Shown here in pieces: positions 9,395 to 20,886 of a DNA stretch of 64,000 bases. How positions within the stretch are numbered: position 1 is the stretch's first letter; each line of letters begins with the position of its first letter. The DNA comes from Sipunculus nudus. Taxonomy: Eukaryota; Annelida; Sipuncula; Golfingiida; Sipunculidae. The stretch covers positions 1 through 64,000 of the forward strand of contig JAPPUL010000058.1 in assembly GCA_026874595.1 (NCBI GenBank), in the 5' to 3' direction. The notes under the pieces were generated by a model. That model was not told where the DNA came from. It searched no databases and worked only from the letters and a program-made list of their open reading frames with translations. The position numbers and the translations under genes were made by a program.

Positions 9395-9769
9395 TTATAA
9401 CAAGCAAAACGGCCTGTGGTTTTGGGTGCACCGTCCTTGAATCTGGCAGTGTCTCCTTTCTAGGTTCGTTTCATGTTGTTCAAGCGTTAAATGTAAGATA
9501 TTGGTGCACAGCTTGTGATGACACAGATGTGACACTTCCAAGACTCGACCCGAGTCATCCTTTTTGGGCAGTTCCTGGCGCTGATTTTCCAACATATACA
9601 TAAGTCTATGTACATGTAATTCCCCACTTTGCCCTGGAAAAGGGTTGCGAACTCTCCCATAACCATCTCTCCTTGTTTTGGCCCCCTCCCATAAGCGGCA
9701 ACCGTGTCTGCCTACCGGCTGTGACACTTTCCGGTTAATGCGTCCTTTTATCAACTCGAAATTGACCAT
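9395..9769 (-). CDS. His-Me finger (I-PpoI-like) zinc-loop nuclease (unit 2, reference copy)
   Basis: A single exon of 124 aa. The ATG at 9769-9767 is the first in frame and has a good context (A at -3, G at +4); the frame is open further upstream only to a TTG. Residues 23-39 (GCRLWEGAKTRRDGYGR) and VHRL (53-56) match the strand-turn lead-in of HNH/His-Me nucleases. The active region is SHLCHHKLC...HLTLEQHETN: H81 is the likely general base, N102 the metal ligand, and C24, C83, C88 and H93 the first zinc site. C108, C114, H118 and C122 form a second zinc loop. The spacing H-x-C-x4-C-x4-H-x8-N-x5-C equals that of I-PpoI, the type member of the family with a zinc-binding loop (Pfam zf-His_Me_endon). 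The expected reaction is Mg-dependent double-strand cleavage of a specific site. It is convergent with the transposase gene. Whether it homes, helps transposition or drives array recombination cannot be told from sequence. Confidence 0.9.
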   Translation of the reverse strand: MVNFELIKGRINRKVSQPVGRHGCRLWEGAKTRRDGYGRVRNPFPGQSGELHVHRLMYMLENQRQELPKKDDSGRVLEVSHLCHHKLCTNILHLTLEQHETNLERRHCQIQGRCTQNHRPFCLL

Positions 9770-11070
9770 TTTCCCAATTTCGACAAAAAATACAAGTATC
9801 AATAACAGTAGCCTTGACAAGGAAACAGGCTGTATCAACCGTTTACATTTGGAGCATTTTTTGTGGACCCACTTTGCGCGAAAGCGCGCATAAACTACGT
9901 CACATCATTTTGGCTTAAGGCTAGACCGACCTATTCTGCAGCCCACTTTGTGATGTTTAACACTCTGTCCATTTAAAAATATATCTACCCTGTTTCCGGC
10001 ACAATTATGATATTTTCCTAGCTCCTAGGACAATACACTATCTAATTCAACCCAGAAATACATATCATGTGTGATTGGTTTTCGCGTTATTAACTTGTTT
10101 TCATTGGGAGCTCCAGATGGCAGCACTGCGCTGAACAATTCATAGAATTTTAACATCATTTACTGGCCGTGTCACTGTTGCGCTTATAGTCGCTCTAAAT
10201 TTACAAAACAGGTGTCATAAAATAGCTAAAAAGATTCATTACCAGATACCATAATGGGTAACTGCCCTGTTGCATTCTGCAATATTTACGAGAGTCTTGA
10301 AGTGCGGTATTGCATTCGGCTCTGTCCTGTCAAATCCCTACACAGAATCTCCAGGCACGCCGCTACGTCAGTGTAACCTTAACACAAGACAACATCAAAA
10401 TAATTACAAATATGTTTATTCACTGTAAAATATAAGTATTTTGCTACATTGTGTCCGAAAATTATGACTCTGGGCCTACACATAATCATTTACCAGCCGT
10501 TTGTACAAGTGACAACTACAGGCCTATATATGCAATTTTCAGCCGGAAAACGCTCATCTTTCTGCATAAGCAGAATATTCTCTAATTTAATCATGACTTT
10601 GTCAATTGTTTCCATACTTCAGTATATAGTGTATGACTATGGCTAATTTTAGCGTGGCCAGTTTGAAGGCGGAATCTTTGTTTAATTAGGTATTATGGCT
10701 TCATTTATGCCTAAAATTATGCCCTAAAAATCAATTTTTTTCATTTAAAATCCCTACTGAATGAACCGGGTGAAATTCTTCCTGTCCTGAGATATACCCA
10801 ATTACAGCCCAGGGGATGTGCAGTAAGTGTTGCATAATACAGCCACCTGGGCTGACTTTCATCTGAGTAGTAGCCCCCCAAAGTTGACCATCCCATCTGT
10901 ATCCAGGCAATTAACGTTGTGTGTTCTCAGCTGGGGTTGTGGCTGTAGCTTGACCCAGTCCAATTCGCCGTTCAAATTCGGACTCTACCAGACAGATTGT
11001 ATATAAAGCTTTGCATTACACTTGAAAAGTGGCTAGTTTCCTGTGATATCTCTGCAACTTTAGACACATC
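9770..11070. promoter_or_regulatory. Shared 5' region between divergent nuclease and next transposase gene
   Basis: About 1.3 kb with no convincing gene; it spans each unit-to-unit junction in function. For the nuclease (minus strand) it offers a TATA-like run reading AGATATATTTTTAAAT (9971-9986) and a CCAAT (10074-10078). For the transposase it offers TATATAAAG at 11000-11008. Other items are the GC hairpin (9875-9890), two CTACGTCA motifs (9895-9902, 10363-10370), a TTCTGC/GCAGAA hairpin near 10560-10575, the 9-bp inverted repeat (10805-10854) and a repeated ATCATTTAC (10155, 10485). If the unit derives from a transposon with convergent genes, its two ends should lie here, but I found no inverted repeat longer than 9 bp. 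Confidence 0.5.
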
Positions 11071-13615
11071 ATGACAAAGCGCGGCTGTAAAAAGAAGGCT
11101 ACAAATAAGAAAAATGGGTTCCAGAAGGGAAATACGATGCGTGTCACACATGCTAAAGGTCAAAGCTCATGTGAACAGATGAGTACATTACCAGTTAGGT
11201 ATATAAGGTTGAATTATTGCAGCTTAGAAGACATTGAGAGTGACCGCTCTCAACGGGCAGAGGATGGATCCCAGCCGACATGTGAGGTCCGCCTACTGCG
11301 CCCACGTTCCAGACTTAAATCTCGCTTGGAAAGAGACGCTGAGGTATTAGATGGGAACGAAATGGACAGTTACCGCATCTGGCATGCAGGAAAGACCGAA
11401 AACCTGTTTGCTGAAGGATATGCAGGGCATATGAAAGATTCGCCGACATGTACCGGCCGCCTTAGCTTTGACGTTGACGGTGAGCAGCAGCGCGGACTTG
11501 CCTGGAGGGAGAGGTTGAAATGTGACTTATGCGGTTATGCTACTGGTCTCACTGCCTTGTACAACACCGTAAATACTCAATCGTCTGGTCCAAAGGCAGC
11601 CGACATCAACAGAATGGCACAGGTAGGCCTAGCCCACACAAGCATCTCGACCCAGGGACTCACAACGATTCTAGCATCCATGAACATACCGCCAGCCAGT
11701 GAGCGCCACCTGCAGAGAAACGCAAATGTGGTGGGCGATTTGCTAGTGCAAGAAAATGAGGCTGACATGACAAGAATTCACAGAGAATTACAAGAAATTA
11801 ATGTTATGAAAGGACTGCAAAAGGATGCACCTCACGACATGGAAATTGACTGCAGATATAATAACCCCATCTATTCCAAAGCAGGGAAATCACCATTCCA
11901 GGCCGGCACCCAAGTGACGCAAATTGTATGCGAGCAGACAACAAGTAAAAAGCAAGTCATTGCAGTGACCAATCAAAGCAAACTTTGTCCGTCCGGACGA
12001 TTTTTGGAGCGGAAAACTGGCGGCCAGAGAACGTGCCCTAACCATGAGGGGTGCACCGCCACACTGCAGGAGGATGCCGTCATTGGTACGTACCCTTACG
12101 ACAAGTTCCCGCATTATAGTATATTAGCAGTTCATAGCACAGTTAACCGAATTAAGCAAAAACAATGAAAACTGTAAACATTTCATGCAATTTCATTAAA
12201 AACAAACAAAAACAAAAAAGGCTAACATGTACCTACTTATATGCATATCCCTGATATTGCGCATTTTAACATGCAGACACCAGAATAGCATTTTGTCATG
12301 AAAATCTAGCCTAAATAGGTGTTTTTTCAGGCTCTAGAGAAAGCTCCGTAGCGGCAGTGACAAGAGATAACAGATGAATGAATGAATGAATGAATGAATG
12401 AATGAATGAATGAATGAATGAATGCAAGGATGAATGAATGAATGCAAGGATGTGCATGCATGTCGGGGCTGGGTGGTGGGGGTTAGGAGGAAGTTAACAC
12501 CTGAGACAATGTGCTATAATAAATAGATGTTAGAACTCTACAATGATTGTTAAAACACTCTACTTTATATTTTTACAGGGAATGAGCAGGAATGGACGCT
12601 GCAGTCACTGACAAAGCTGGCAGCATCGGGTGTAGAGCCTCGAAACGTGGTGACGGATGGTGACAGTGGGGCACATTTAGCTGCGGACACCCTGTACAAT
12701 TCTGGTGTCATCAAGGAAAGAGCCAAGCGCCGCCAGGATCCTCATCACTGTGGCCGGGGAATGGGGCGACTCATAAGGAACCAGAAATTCTCCCCGGCGG
12801 CATTTCCGACCGTGAATCTAAGGGCCAAGAAAGCCAAGCAACAAAACAAGTTATCGTGGGACTTGCCTCTCAGGTGTGCAGCGGAACACAAGGCTGCATA
12901 TGAACATTATGGTGGTGATGTCAGGAAAGTGCAGCGTAGAATGACCTATTTGATTGACTGTCTTGTTCGATGTTACCAGGGAGACCATTCGCTGTGCAAA
13001 AGAACATCTTTTAAGTGTGCACCACAGAAAACTTGGTTTTCCAAGAAAGAGTCATACATGACTAAGAACTTTAGTATGTGCCTGGAGGGTCGCGACCGTG
13101 AACTCTTTCTGGAGTGTCTGAAATACAGGATAGGTCATAAGGTCATGCAGACAATGGATAGATTAAAAAGTACACAAAAGTGCGAAGCTGTCAACAGAAG
13201 CATTACAGCATCAGTGCCGAAGTCCGTGACATACACACGAAACTACGCTGCCCGAGTCCAGGCGTCTGTTGCGCGTGTTAATAGGGGCAAAGGCTGTGCC
13301 ATGTACGACCAAATACGTTTTGTTGGTGGAAACTTGCAACCTGGGACACGAGTTGTGCGCTGCTTTGCCAGGATGCAGAGAAAGTCGGAACTGCGTCGTT
13401 CGTACCACCGCAGTCGCCTTGCCAGGAAAAGACGCTGCGCGCGCAGGCGACAGTTGTATGACCTGCATGCCAGGAAAGATTCCCAGGACACATATCGCAC
13501 TGGAATGGTGCTTGAGACACCAACAACAAGCAAGGGGCTCGCTGACCATAGCTATGCCGTTCGTCGGAAATACCGCCCAATGCCTAGAGCTGCACCTGCG
13601 TCCAACGGACAGTAA
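11071..13615 (+). CDS. Mutator-like DDE transposase (unit 3)
   Basis: Exons 11071-12085 and 12579-13615 with a 493-bp intron. The predicted 683-aa product is identical to the reference copy at 6165. TATA box at 11000-11008, microsatellite at 12374-12424, AATAAA at 13626-13631. Confidence 0.93.
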
Positions 13616-13886
13616 ATGTGTAGAAAATAAAGTTATCTTATCCTGATAGTGGGAGACCGGATGTTTCTTACGTGTTGTTGCAGTGGCAGTTATGCGCACC
13701 GTTCTTATGTATATCAGACTGTAAAAAAATACCGTTATACTATTCCCTCGTTCATTTAAAACAAGGAAAAATGGAAACTGGGTACACACGTTAGCAATTT
13801 TTACCGCTGCATCGCCTGTAAATTTGTTTCACTTCATGCATCATCATCATTGCATGATTGTTAGCTAAAAAAAAAATTATTAAAAA

Positions 13887-13975
13887 GTGCCATGACGGCT
13901 CTGTTGGTTACGGCGCTAGTGCGGTCATGTTCACGTTATCGGTTCGATACCCGCACGGAGCGTAATTTTTTTTTT
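13887..13975 (+). other. tRNA-like Pol III module (unit 3)
   Basis: A box 13896-13907, B box 13941-13951, T10 at 13966-13975; sequence as at 8981. Confidence 0.6.
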
Positions 13976-14300
13976 ATTTTTTGGAGGTCAATTGCAATGT
14001 GGATTTACGATGTGAATGACCATCATTTACATGCGATAATATGTGTTATAAAAATAGAGAAAGGGTACTCACATCGCTGGTGAAAAAATATCTGATTACA
14101 AAAATTTTAAAACTGAATTATGAATGGATTTTATGTTTATTAAACATCACCGTGTGCCTGTCCTACTACTAGTACTATATAGTAGTAGGCTAATTACCGC
14201 ACGTGACATAATTATATTGCATAATCAAATGTATGTACAGTTTGATTTAATAAATATATGTTTTAACAATTATCTGAGTTTCTTTGATTTTGTCATACAG

Positions 14301-14675
14301 TTATAACAAGCAAAACGGCCTGTGGTTTTGGGTGCACCGTCCTTGAATCTGGCAGTGTCTCCTTTCTAGGTTCGTTTCATGTTGTTCAAGCGTTAAATGT
14401 AAGATATTGGTGCACAGCTTGTGATGACACAGATGTGACACTTCCAAGACTCGACCCGAGTCATCCTTTTTGGGCAGTTCCTGGCGCTGATTTTCCAACA
14501 TATACATAAGTCTATGTACATGTAATTCCCCACTTTGCCCTGGAAAAGGGTTGCGAACTCTCCCATAACCATCTCTCCTTGTTTTGGCCCCCTCCCATAA
14601 GCGGCAACCGTGTCTGCCTACCGGCTGTGACACTTTCCGGTTAATGCGTCCTTTTATCAACTCGAAATTGACCAT
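14301..14675 (-). CDS. His-Me finger nuclease (unit 3)
   Basis: Intact 124-aa frame identical to the copy at 9395, from the ATG at 14675-14673. All predicted catalytic (H81, N102) and zinc residues are present. The stop faces the transposase stop of the same unit across 685 bases. Confidence 0.9.
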   Translation of the reverse strand: MVNFELIKGRINRKVSQPVGRHGCRLWEGAKTRRDGYGRVRNPFPGQSGELHVHRLMYMLENQRQELPKKDDSGRVLEVSHLCHHKLCTNILHLTLEQHETNLERRHCQIQGRCTQNHRPFCLL

Positions 14676-15976
14676 TTTCCCAATTTCGACAAAAAATACA
14701 AGTATCAATAACAGTAGCCTTGACAAGGAAACAGGCTGTATCAACCGTTTACATTTGGAGCATTTTTTGTGGACCCACTTTGCGCGAAAGCGCGCATAAA
14801 CTACGTCACATCATTTTGGCTTAAGGCTAGACCGACCTATTCTGCAGCCCACTTTGTGATGTTTAACACTCTGTCCATTTAAAAATATATCTACCCTGTT
14901 TCCGGCACAATTATGATATTTTCCTAGCTCCTAGGACAATACACTATCTAATTCAACCCAGAAATACATATCATGTGTGATTGGTTTTCGCGTTATTAAC
15001 TTGTTTTCATTGGGAGCTCCAGATGGCAGCACTGCGCTGAACAATTCATAGAATTTTAACATCATTTACTGGCCGTGTCACTGTTGCGCTTATAGTCGCT
15101 CTAAATTTACAAAACAGGTGTCATAAAATAGCTAAAAAGATTCATTACCAGATACCATAATGGGTAACTGCCCTGTTGCATTCTGCAATATTTACGAGAG
15201 TCTTGAAGTGCGGTATTGCATTCGGCTCTGTCCTGTCAAATCCCTACACAGAATCTCCAGGCACGCCGCTACGTCAGTGTAACCTTAACACAAGACAACA
15301 TCAAAATAATTACAAATATGTTTATTCACTGTAAAATATAAGTATTTTGCTACATTGTGTCCGAAAATTATGACTCTGGGCCTACACATAATCATTTACC
15401 AGCCGTTTGTACAAGTGACAACTACAGGCCTATATATGCAATTTTCAGCCGGAAAACGCTCATCTTTCTGCATAAGCAGAATATTCTCTAATTTAATCAT
15501 GACTTTGTCAATTGTTTCCATACTTCAGTATATAGTGTATGACTATGGCTAATTTTAGCGTGGCCAGTTTGAAGGCGGAATCTTTGTTTAATTAGGTATT
15601 ATGGCTTCATTTATGCCTAAAATTATGCCCTAAAAATCAATTTTTTTCATTTAAAATCCCTACTGAATGAACCGGGTGAAATTCTTCCTGTCCTGAGATA
15701 TACCCAATTACAGCCCAGGGGATGTGCAGTAAGTGTTGCATAATACAGCCACCTGGGCTGACTTTCATCTGAGTAGTAGCCCCCCAAAGTTGACCATCCC
15801 ATCTGTATCCAGGCAATTAACGTTGTGTGTTCTCAGCTGGGGTTGTGGCTGTAGCTTGACCCAGTCCAATTCGCCGTTCAAATTCGGACTCTACCAGACA
15901 GATTGTATATAAAGCTTTGCATTACACTTGAAAAGTGGCTAGTTTCCTGTGATATCTCTGCAACTTTAGACACATC

Positions 15977-18525
15977 ATGACAAAGCGCGGCTGTAAAAAG
16001 AAGGCTACAAATAAGAAAAATGGGTTCCAGAAGGGAAATACGATGCGTGTCACACATGCTAAAGGTCAAAGCTCATGTGAACAGATGAGTACATTACCAG
16101 TTAGGTATATAAGGTTGAATTATTGCAGCTTAGAAGACATTGAGAGTGACCGCTCTCAACGGGCAGAGGATGGATCCCAGCCGACATGTGAGGTCCGCCT
16201 ACTGCGCCCACGTTCCAGACTTAAATCTCGCTTGGAAAGAGACGCTGAGGTATTAGATGGGAACGAAATGGACAGTTACCGCATCTGGCATGCAGGAAAG
16301 ACCGAAAACCTGTTTGCTGAAGGATATGCAGGGCATATGAAAGATTCGCCGACATGTACCGGCCGCCTTAGCTTTGACGTTGACGGTGAGCAGCAGCGCG
16401 GACTTGCCTGGAGGGAGAGGTTGAAATGTGACTTATGCGGTTATGCTACTGGTCTCACTGCCTTGTACAACACCGTAAATACTCAATCGTCTGGTCCAAA
16501 GGCAGCCGACATCAACAGAATGGCACAGGTAGGCCTAGCCCACACAAGCATCTCGACCCAGGGACTCACAACGATTCTAGCATCCATGAACATACCGCCA
16601 GCCAGTGAGCGCCACCTGCAGAGAAACGCAAATGTGGTGGGCGATTTGCTAGTGCAAGAAAATGAGGCTGACATGACAAGAATTCACAGAGAATTACAAG
16701 AAATTAATGTTATGAAAGGACTGCAAAAGGATGCACCTCACGACATGGAAATTGACTGCAGATATAATAACCCCATCTATTCCAAAGCAGGGAAATCACC
16801 ATTCCAGGCCGGCACCCAAGTGACGCAAATTGTATGCGAGCAGACAACAAGTAAAAAGCAAGTCATTGCAGTGACCAATCAAAGCAAACTTTGTCCGTCC
16901 GGACGATTTTTGGAGCGGAAAACTGGCGGCCAGAGAACGTGCCCTAACCATGAGGGGTGCACCGCCACACTGCAGGAGGATGCCGTCATTGGTACGTACC
17001 CTTACGACAAGTTCCCGCATTATAGTATATTAGCAGTTCATAGCACAGTTAACCGAATTAAGCAAAAACAATGAAAACTGTAAACATTTCATGCAATTTC
17101 ATTAAAAACAAACAAAAACAAAAAAGGCTAACATGTACCTACTTATATGCATATCCCTGATATTGCGCATTTTAACATGCAGACACCAGAATAGCATTTT
17201 GTCATGAAAATCTAGCCTAAATAGGTGTTTTTTCAGGCTCTAGAGAAAGCTCCGTAGCGGCAGTGACAAGAGATAACAGATGAATGAATGAATGAATGAA
17301 TGAATGAATGAATGAATGAATGAATGAATGAATGCAAGGATGAATGAATGAATGCAAGGATGTGCATGCATGTCGGGGCTGGGTGGTGGGGGTTAGGAGG
17401 AAGTTAACACCTGAGACAATGTGCTATAATAAATAGATGTTAGAACTCTACAATGATTGTTAAAACACTCTACTTTATATTTTTACAGGGAATGAGCAGG
17501 AATGGACGCTGCAGTCACTGACAAAGCTGGCAGCATCGGGTGTAGAGCCTCGAAACGTGGTGACGGATGGTGACAGTGGGGCACATTTAGCTGCGGACAC
17601 CCTGTACAATTCTGGTGTCATCAAGGAAAGAGCCAAGCGCCGCCAGGATCCTCATCACTGTGGCCGGGGAATGGGGCGACTCATAAGGAACCAGAAATTC
17701 TCCCCGGCGGCATTTCCGACCGTGAATCTAAGGGCCAAGAAAGCCAAGCAACAAAACAAGTTATCGTGGGACTTGCCTCTCAGGTGTGCAGCGGAACACA
17801 AGGCTGCATATGAACATTATGGTGGTGATGTCAGGAAAGTGCAGCGTAGAATGACCTATTTGATTGACTGTCTTGTTCGATGTTACCAGGGAGACCATTC
17901 GCTGTGCAAAAGAACATCTTTTAAGTGTGCACCACAGAAAACTTGGTTTTCCAAGAAAGAGTCATACATGACTAAGAACTTTAGTATGTGCCTGGAGGGT
18001 CGCGACCGTGAACTCTTTCTGGAGTGTCTGAAATACAGGATAGGTCATAAGGTCATGCAGACAATGGATAGATTAAAAAGTACACAAAAGTGCGAAGCTG
18101 TCAACAGAAGCATTACAGCATCAGTGCCGAAGTCCGTGACATACACACGAAACTACGCTGCCCGAGTCCAGGCGTCTGTTGCGCGTGTTAATAGGGGCAA
18201 AGGCTGTGCCATGTACGACCAAATACGTTTTGTTGGTGGAAACTTGCAACCTGGGACACGAGTTGTGCGCTGCTTTGCCAGGATGCAGAGAAAGTCGGAA
18301 CTGCGTCGTTCGTACCACCGCAGTCGCCTTGCCAGGAAAAGACGCTGCGCGCGCAGGCGACAGTTGTATGACCTGCATGCCAGGAAAGATTCCCAGGACA
18401 CATATCGCACTGGAATGGTGCTTGAGACACCAACAACAAGCAAGGGGCTCGCTGACCATAGCTATGCCGTTCGTCGGAAATACCGCCCAATGCCTAGAGC
18501 TGCACCTGCGTCCAACGGACAGTAA
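15977..18525 (+). CDS. Mutator-like DDE transposase (unit 4)
   Basis: Exons 15977-16991 and 17489-18525. The intron is 497 bp because the microsatellite (17280-17334) has 13.75 copies. Coding sequence is the same as in unit 2, with D260, D365 and E541 intact. TATA box at 15906-15914, AATAAA at 18536-18541. Confidence 0.93.
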
Positions 18526-18796
18526 ATGTGTAGAAAATAAAGTTATCTTATCCTGATAGTGGGAGACCGGATGTTTCTTACGTGTTGTTGCAGTGGCAGT
18601 TATGCGCACCGTTCTTATGTATATCAGACTGTAAAAAAATACCGTTATACTATTCCCTCGTTCATTTAAAACAAGGAAAAATGGAAACTGGGTACACACG
18701 TTAGCAATTTTTACCGCTGCATCGCCTGTAAATTTGTTTCACTTCATGCATCATCATCATTGCATGATTGTTAGCTAAAAAAAAAATTATTAAAAA

Positions 18797-18885
18797 GTGC
18801 CATGACGGCTCTGTTGGTTACGGCGCTAGTGCGGTCATGTTCACGTTATCGGTTCGATACCCGCACGGAGCGTAATTTTTTTTTT
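18797..18885 (+). other. tRNA-like Pol III module (unit 4)
   Basis: A box 18806-18817, B box 18851-18861, T10 at 18876-18885. Confidence 0.6.
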
Positions 18886-19210
18886 ATTTTTTGGAGGTCA
18901 ATTGCAATGTGGATTTACGATGTGAATGACCATCATTTACATGCGATAATATGTGTTATAAAAATAGAGAAAGGGTACTCACATCGCTGGTGAAAAAATA
19001 TCTGATTACAAAAATTTTAAAACTGAATTATGAATGGATTTTATGTTTATTAAACATCACCGTGTGCCTGTCCTACTACTAGTACTATATAGTAGTAGGC
19101 TAATTACCGCACGTGACATAATTATATTGCATAATCAAATGTATGTACAGTTTGATTTAATAAATATATGTTTTAACAATTATCTGAGTTTCTTTGATTT
19201 TGTCATACAG

Positions 19211-19585
19211 TTATAACAAGCAAAACGGCCTGTGGTTTTGGGTGCACCGTCCTTGAATCTGGCAGTGTCTCCTTTCTAGGTTCGTTTCATGTTGTTCAAG
19301 CGTTAAATGTAAGATATTGGTGCACAGCTTGTGATGACACAGATGTGACACTTCCAAGACTCGACCCGAGTCATCCTTTTTGGGCAGTTCCTGGCGCTGA
19401 TTTTCCAACATATACATAAGTCTATGTACATGTAATTCCCCACTTTGCCCTGGAAAAGGGTTGCGAACTCTCCCATAACCATCTCTCCTTGTTTTGGCCC
19501 CCTCCCATAAGCGGCAACCGTGTCTGCCTACCGGCTGTGACACTTTCCGGTTAATGCGTCCTTTTATCAACTCGAAATTGACCAT
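19211..19585 (-). CDS. His-Me finger nuclease (unit 4)
   Basis: Intact 124-aa frame from the ATG at 19585-19583, same protein as in unit 2. Confidence 0.9.
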   Translation of the reverse strand: MVNFELIKGRINRKVSQPVGRHGCRLWEGAKTRRDGYGRVRNPFPGQSGELHVHRLMYMLENQRQELPKKDDSGRVLEVSHLCHHKLCTNILHLTLEQHETNLERRHCQIQGRCTQNHRPFCLL

Positions 19586-20886
19586 TTTCCCAATTTCGAC
19601 AAAAAATACAAGTATCAATAACAGTAGCCTTGACAAGGAAACAGGCTGTATCAACCGTTTACATTTGGAGCATTTTTTGTGGACCCACTTTGCGCGAAAG
19701 CGCGCATAAACTACGTCACATCATTTTGGCTTAAGGCTAGACCGACCTATTCTGCAGCCCACTTTGTGATGTTTAACACTCTGTCCATTTAAAAATATAT
19801 CTACCCTGTTTCCGGCACAATTATGATATTTTCCTAGCTCCTAGGACAATACACTATCTAATTCAACCCAGAAATACATATCATGTGTGATTGGTTTTCG
19901 CGTTATTAACTTGTTTTCATTGGGAGCTCCAGATGGCAGCACTGCGCTGAACAATTCATAGAATTTTAACATCATTTACTGGCCGTGTCACTGTTGCGCT
20001 TATAGTCGCTCTAAATTTACAAAACAGGTGTCATAAAATAGCTAAAAAGATTCATTACCAGATACCATAATGGGTAACTGCCCTGTTGCATTCTGCAATA
20101 TTTACGAGAGTCTTGAAGTGCGGTATTGCATTCGGCTCTGTCCTGTCAAATCCCTACACAGAATCTCCAGGCACGCCGCTACGTCAGTGTAACCTTAACA
20201 CAAGACAACATCAAAATAATTACAAATATGTTTATTCACTGTAAAATATAAGTATTTTGCTACATTGTGTCCGAAAATTATGACTCTGGGCCTACACATA
20301 ATCATTTACCAGCCGTTTGTACAAGTGACAACTACAGGCCTATATATGCAATTTTCAGCCGGAAAACGCTCATCTTTCTGCATAAGCAGAATATTCTCTA
20401 ATTTAATCATGACTTTGTCAATTGTTTCCATACTTCAGTATATAGTGTATGACTATGGCTAATTTTAGCGTGGCCAGTTTGAAGGCGGAATCTTTGTTTA
20501 ATTAGGTATTATGGCTTCATTTATGCCTAAAATTATGCCCTAAAAATCAATTTTTTTCATTTAAAATCCCTACTGAATGAACCGGGTGAAATTCTTCCTG
20601 TCCTGAGATATACCCAATTACAGCCCAGGGGATGTGCAGTAAGTGTTGCATAATACAGCCACCTGGGCTGACTTTCATCTGAGTAGTAGCCCCCCAAAGT
20701 TGACCATCCCATCTGTATCCAGGCAATTAACGTTGTGTGTTCTCAGCTGGGGTTGTGGCTGTAGCTTGACCCAGTCCAATTCGCCGTTCAAATTCGGACT
20801 CTACCAGACAGATTGTATATAAAGCTTTGCATTACACTTGAAAAGTGGCTAGTTTCCTGTGATATCTCTGCAACTTTAGACACATC

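Larger units (their letters stand above)
4920..9825 (+). repeat. Array unit 2 (4906 bp, reference unit)
   Basis: First clean unit, used here as the reference. It carries one private change: T instead of A at 5828, beside a T-run (CA plus eight T where later units have CAA plus seven T). This could be a real substitution or a homopolymer call. Confidence 0.95.
9826..14731 (+). repeat. Array unit 3 (4906 bp)
   Basis: Matches the consensus; differs from unit 2 only in having A at the position equivalent to 5828. Confidence 0.95.
14732..19641 (+). repeat. Array unit 4 (4910 bp, +1 ATGA)
   Basis: First of four consecutive units with one additional ATGA in the intron microsatellite; otherwise consensus. 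Confidence 0.95.

Noticed and set aside
9218-9400. 60-aa frame near the nuclease 3' end
   Set aside because: It overlaps the hairpin and poly(A) region, has no motif and disappears in unit 9 through the TA insertion without any other effect.
9395-9838. 147-aa version of the nuclease with a hydrophobic N-terminal leader
   Set aside because: The longer frame starts at TTG, not ATG. The apparent signal or membrane segment is upstream sequence read in frame; the first ATG gives 124 aa with a good start context.
10449-10646. 65-aa frame in the shared 5' region, repeated in every unit
   Set aside because: It begins with a non-ATG codon and has no motif; its conservation merely reflects the identity of the units.
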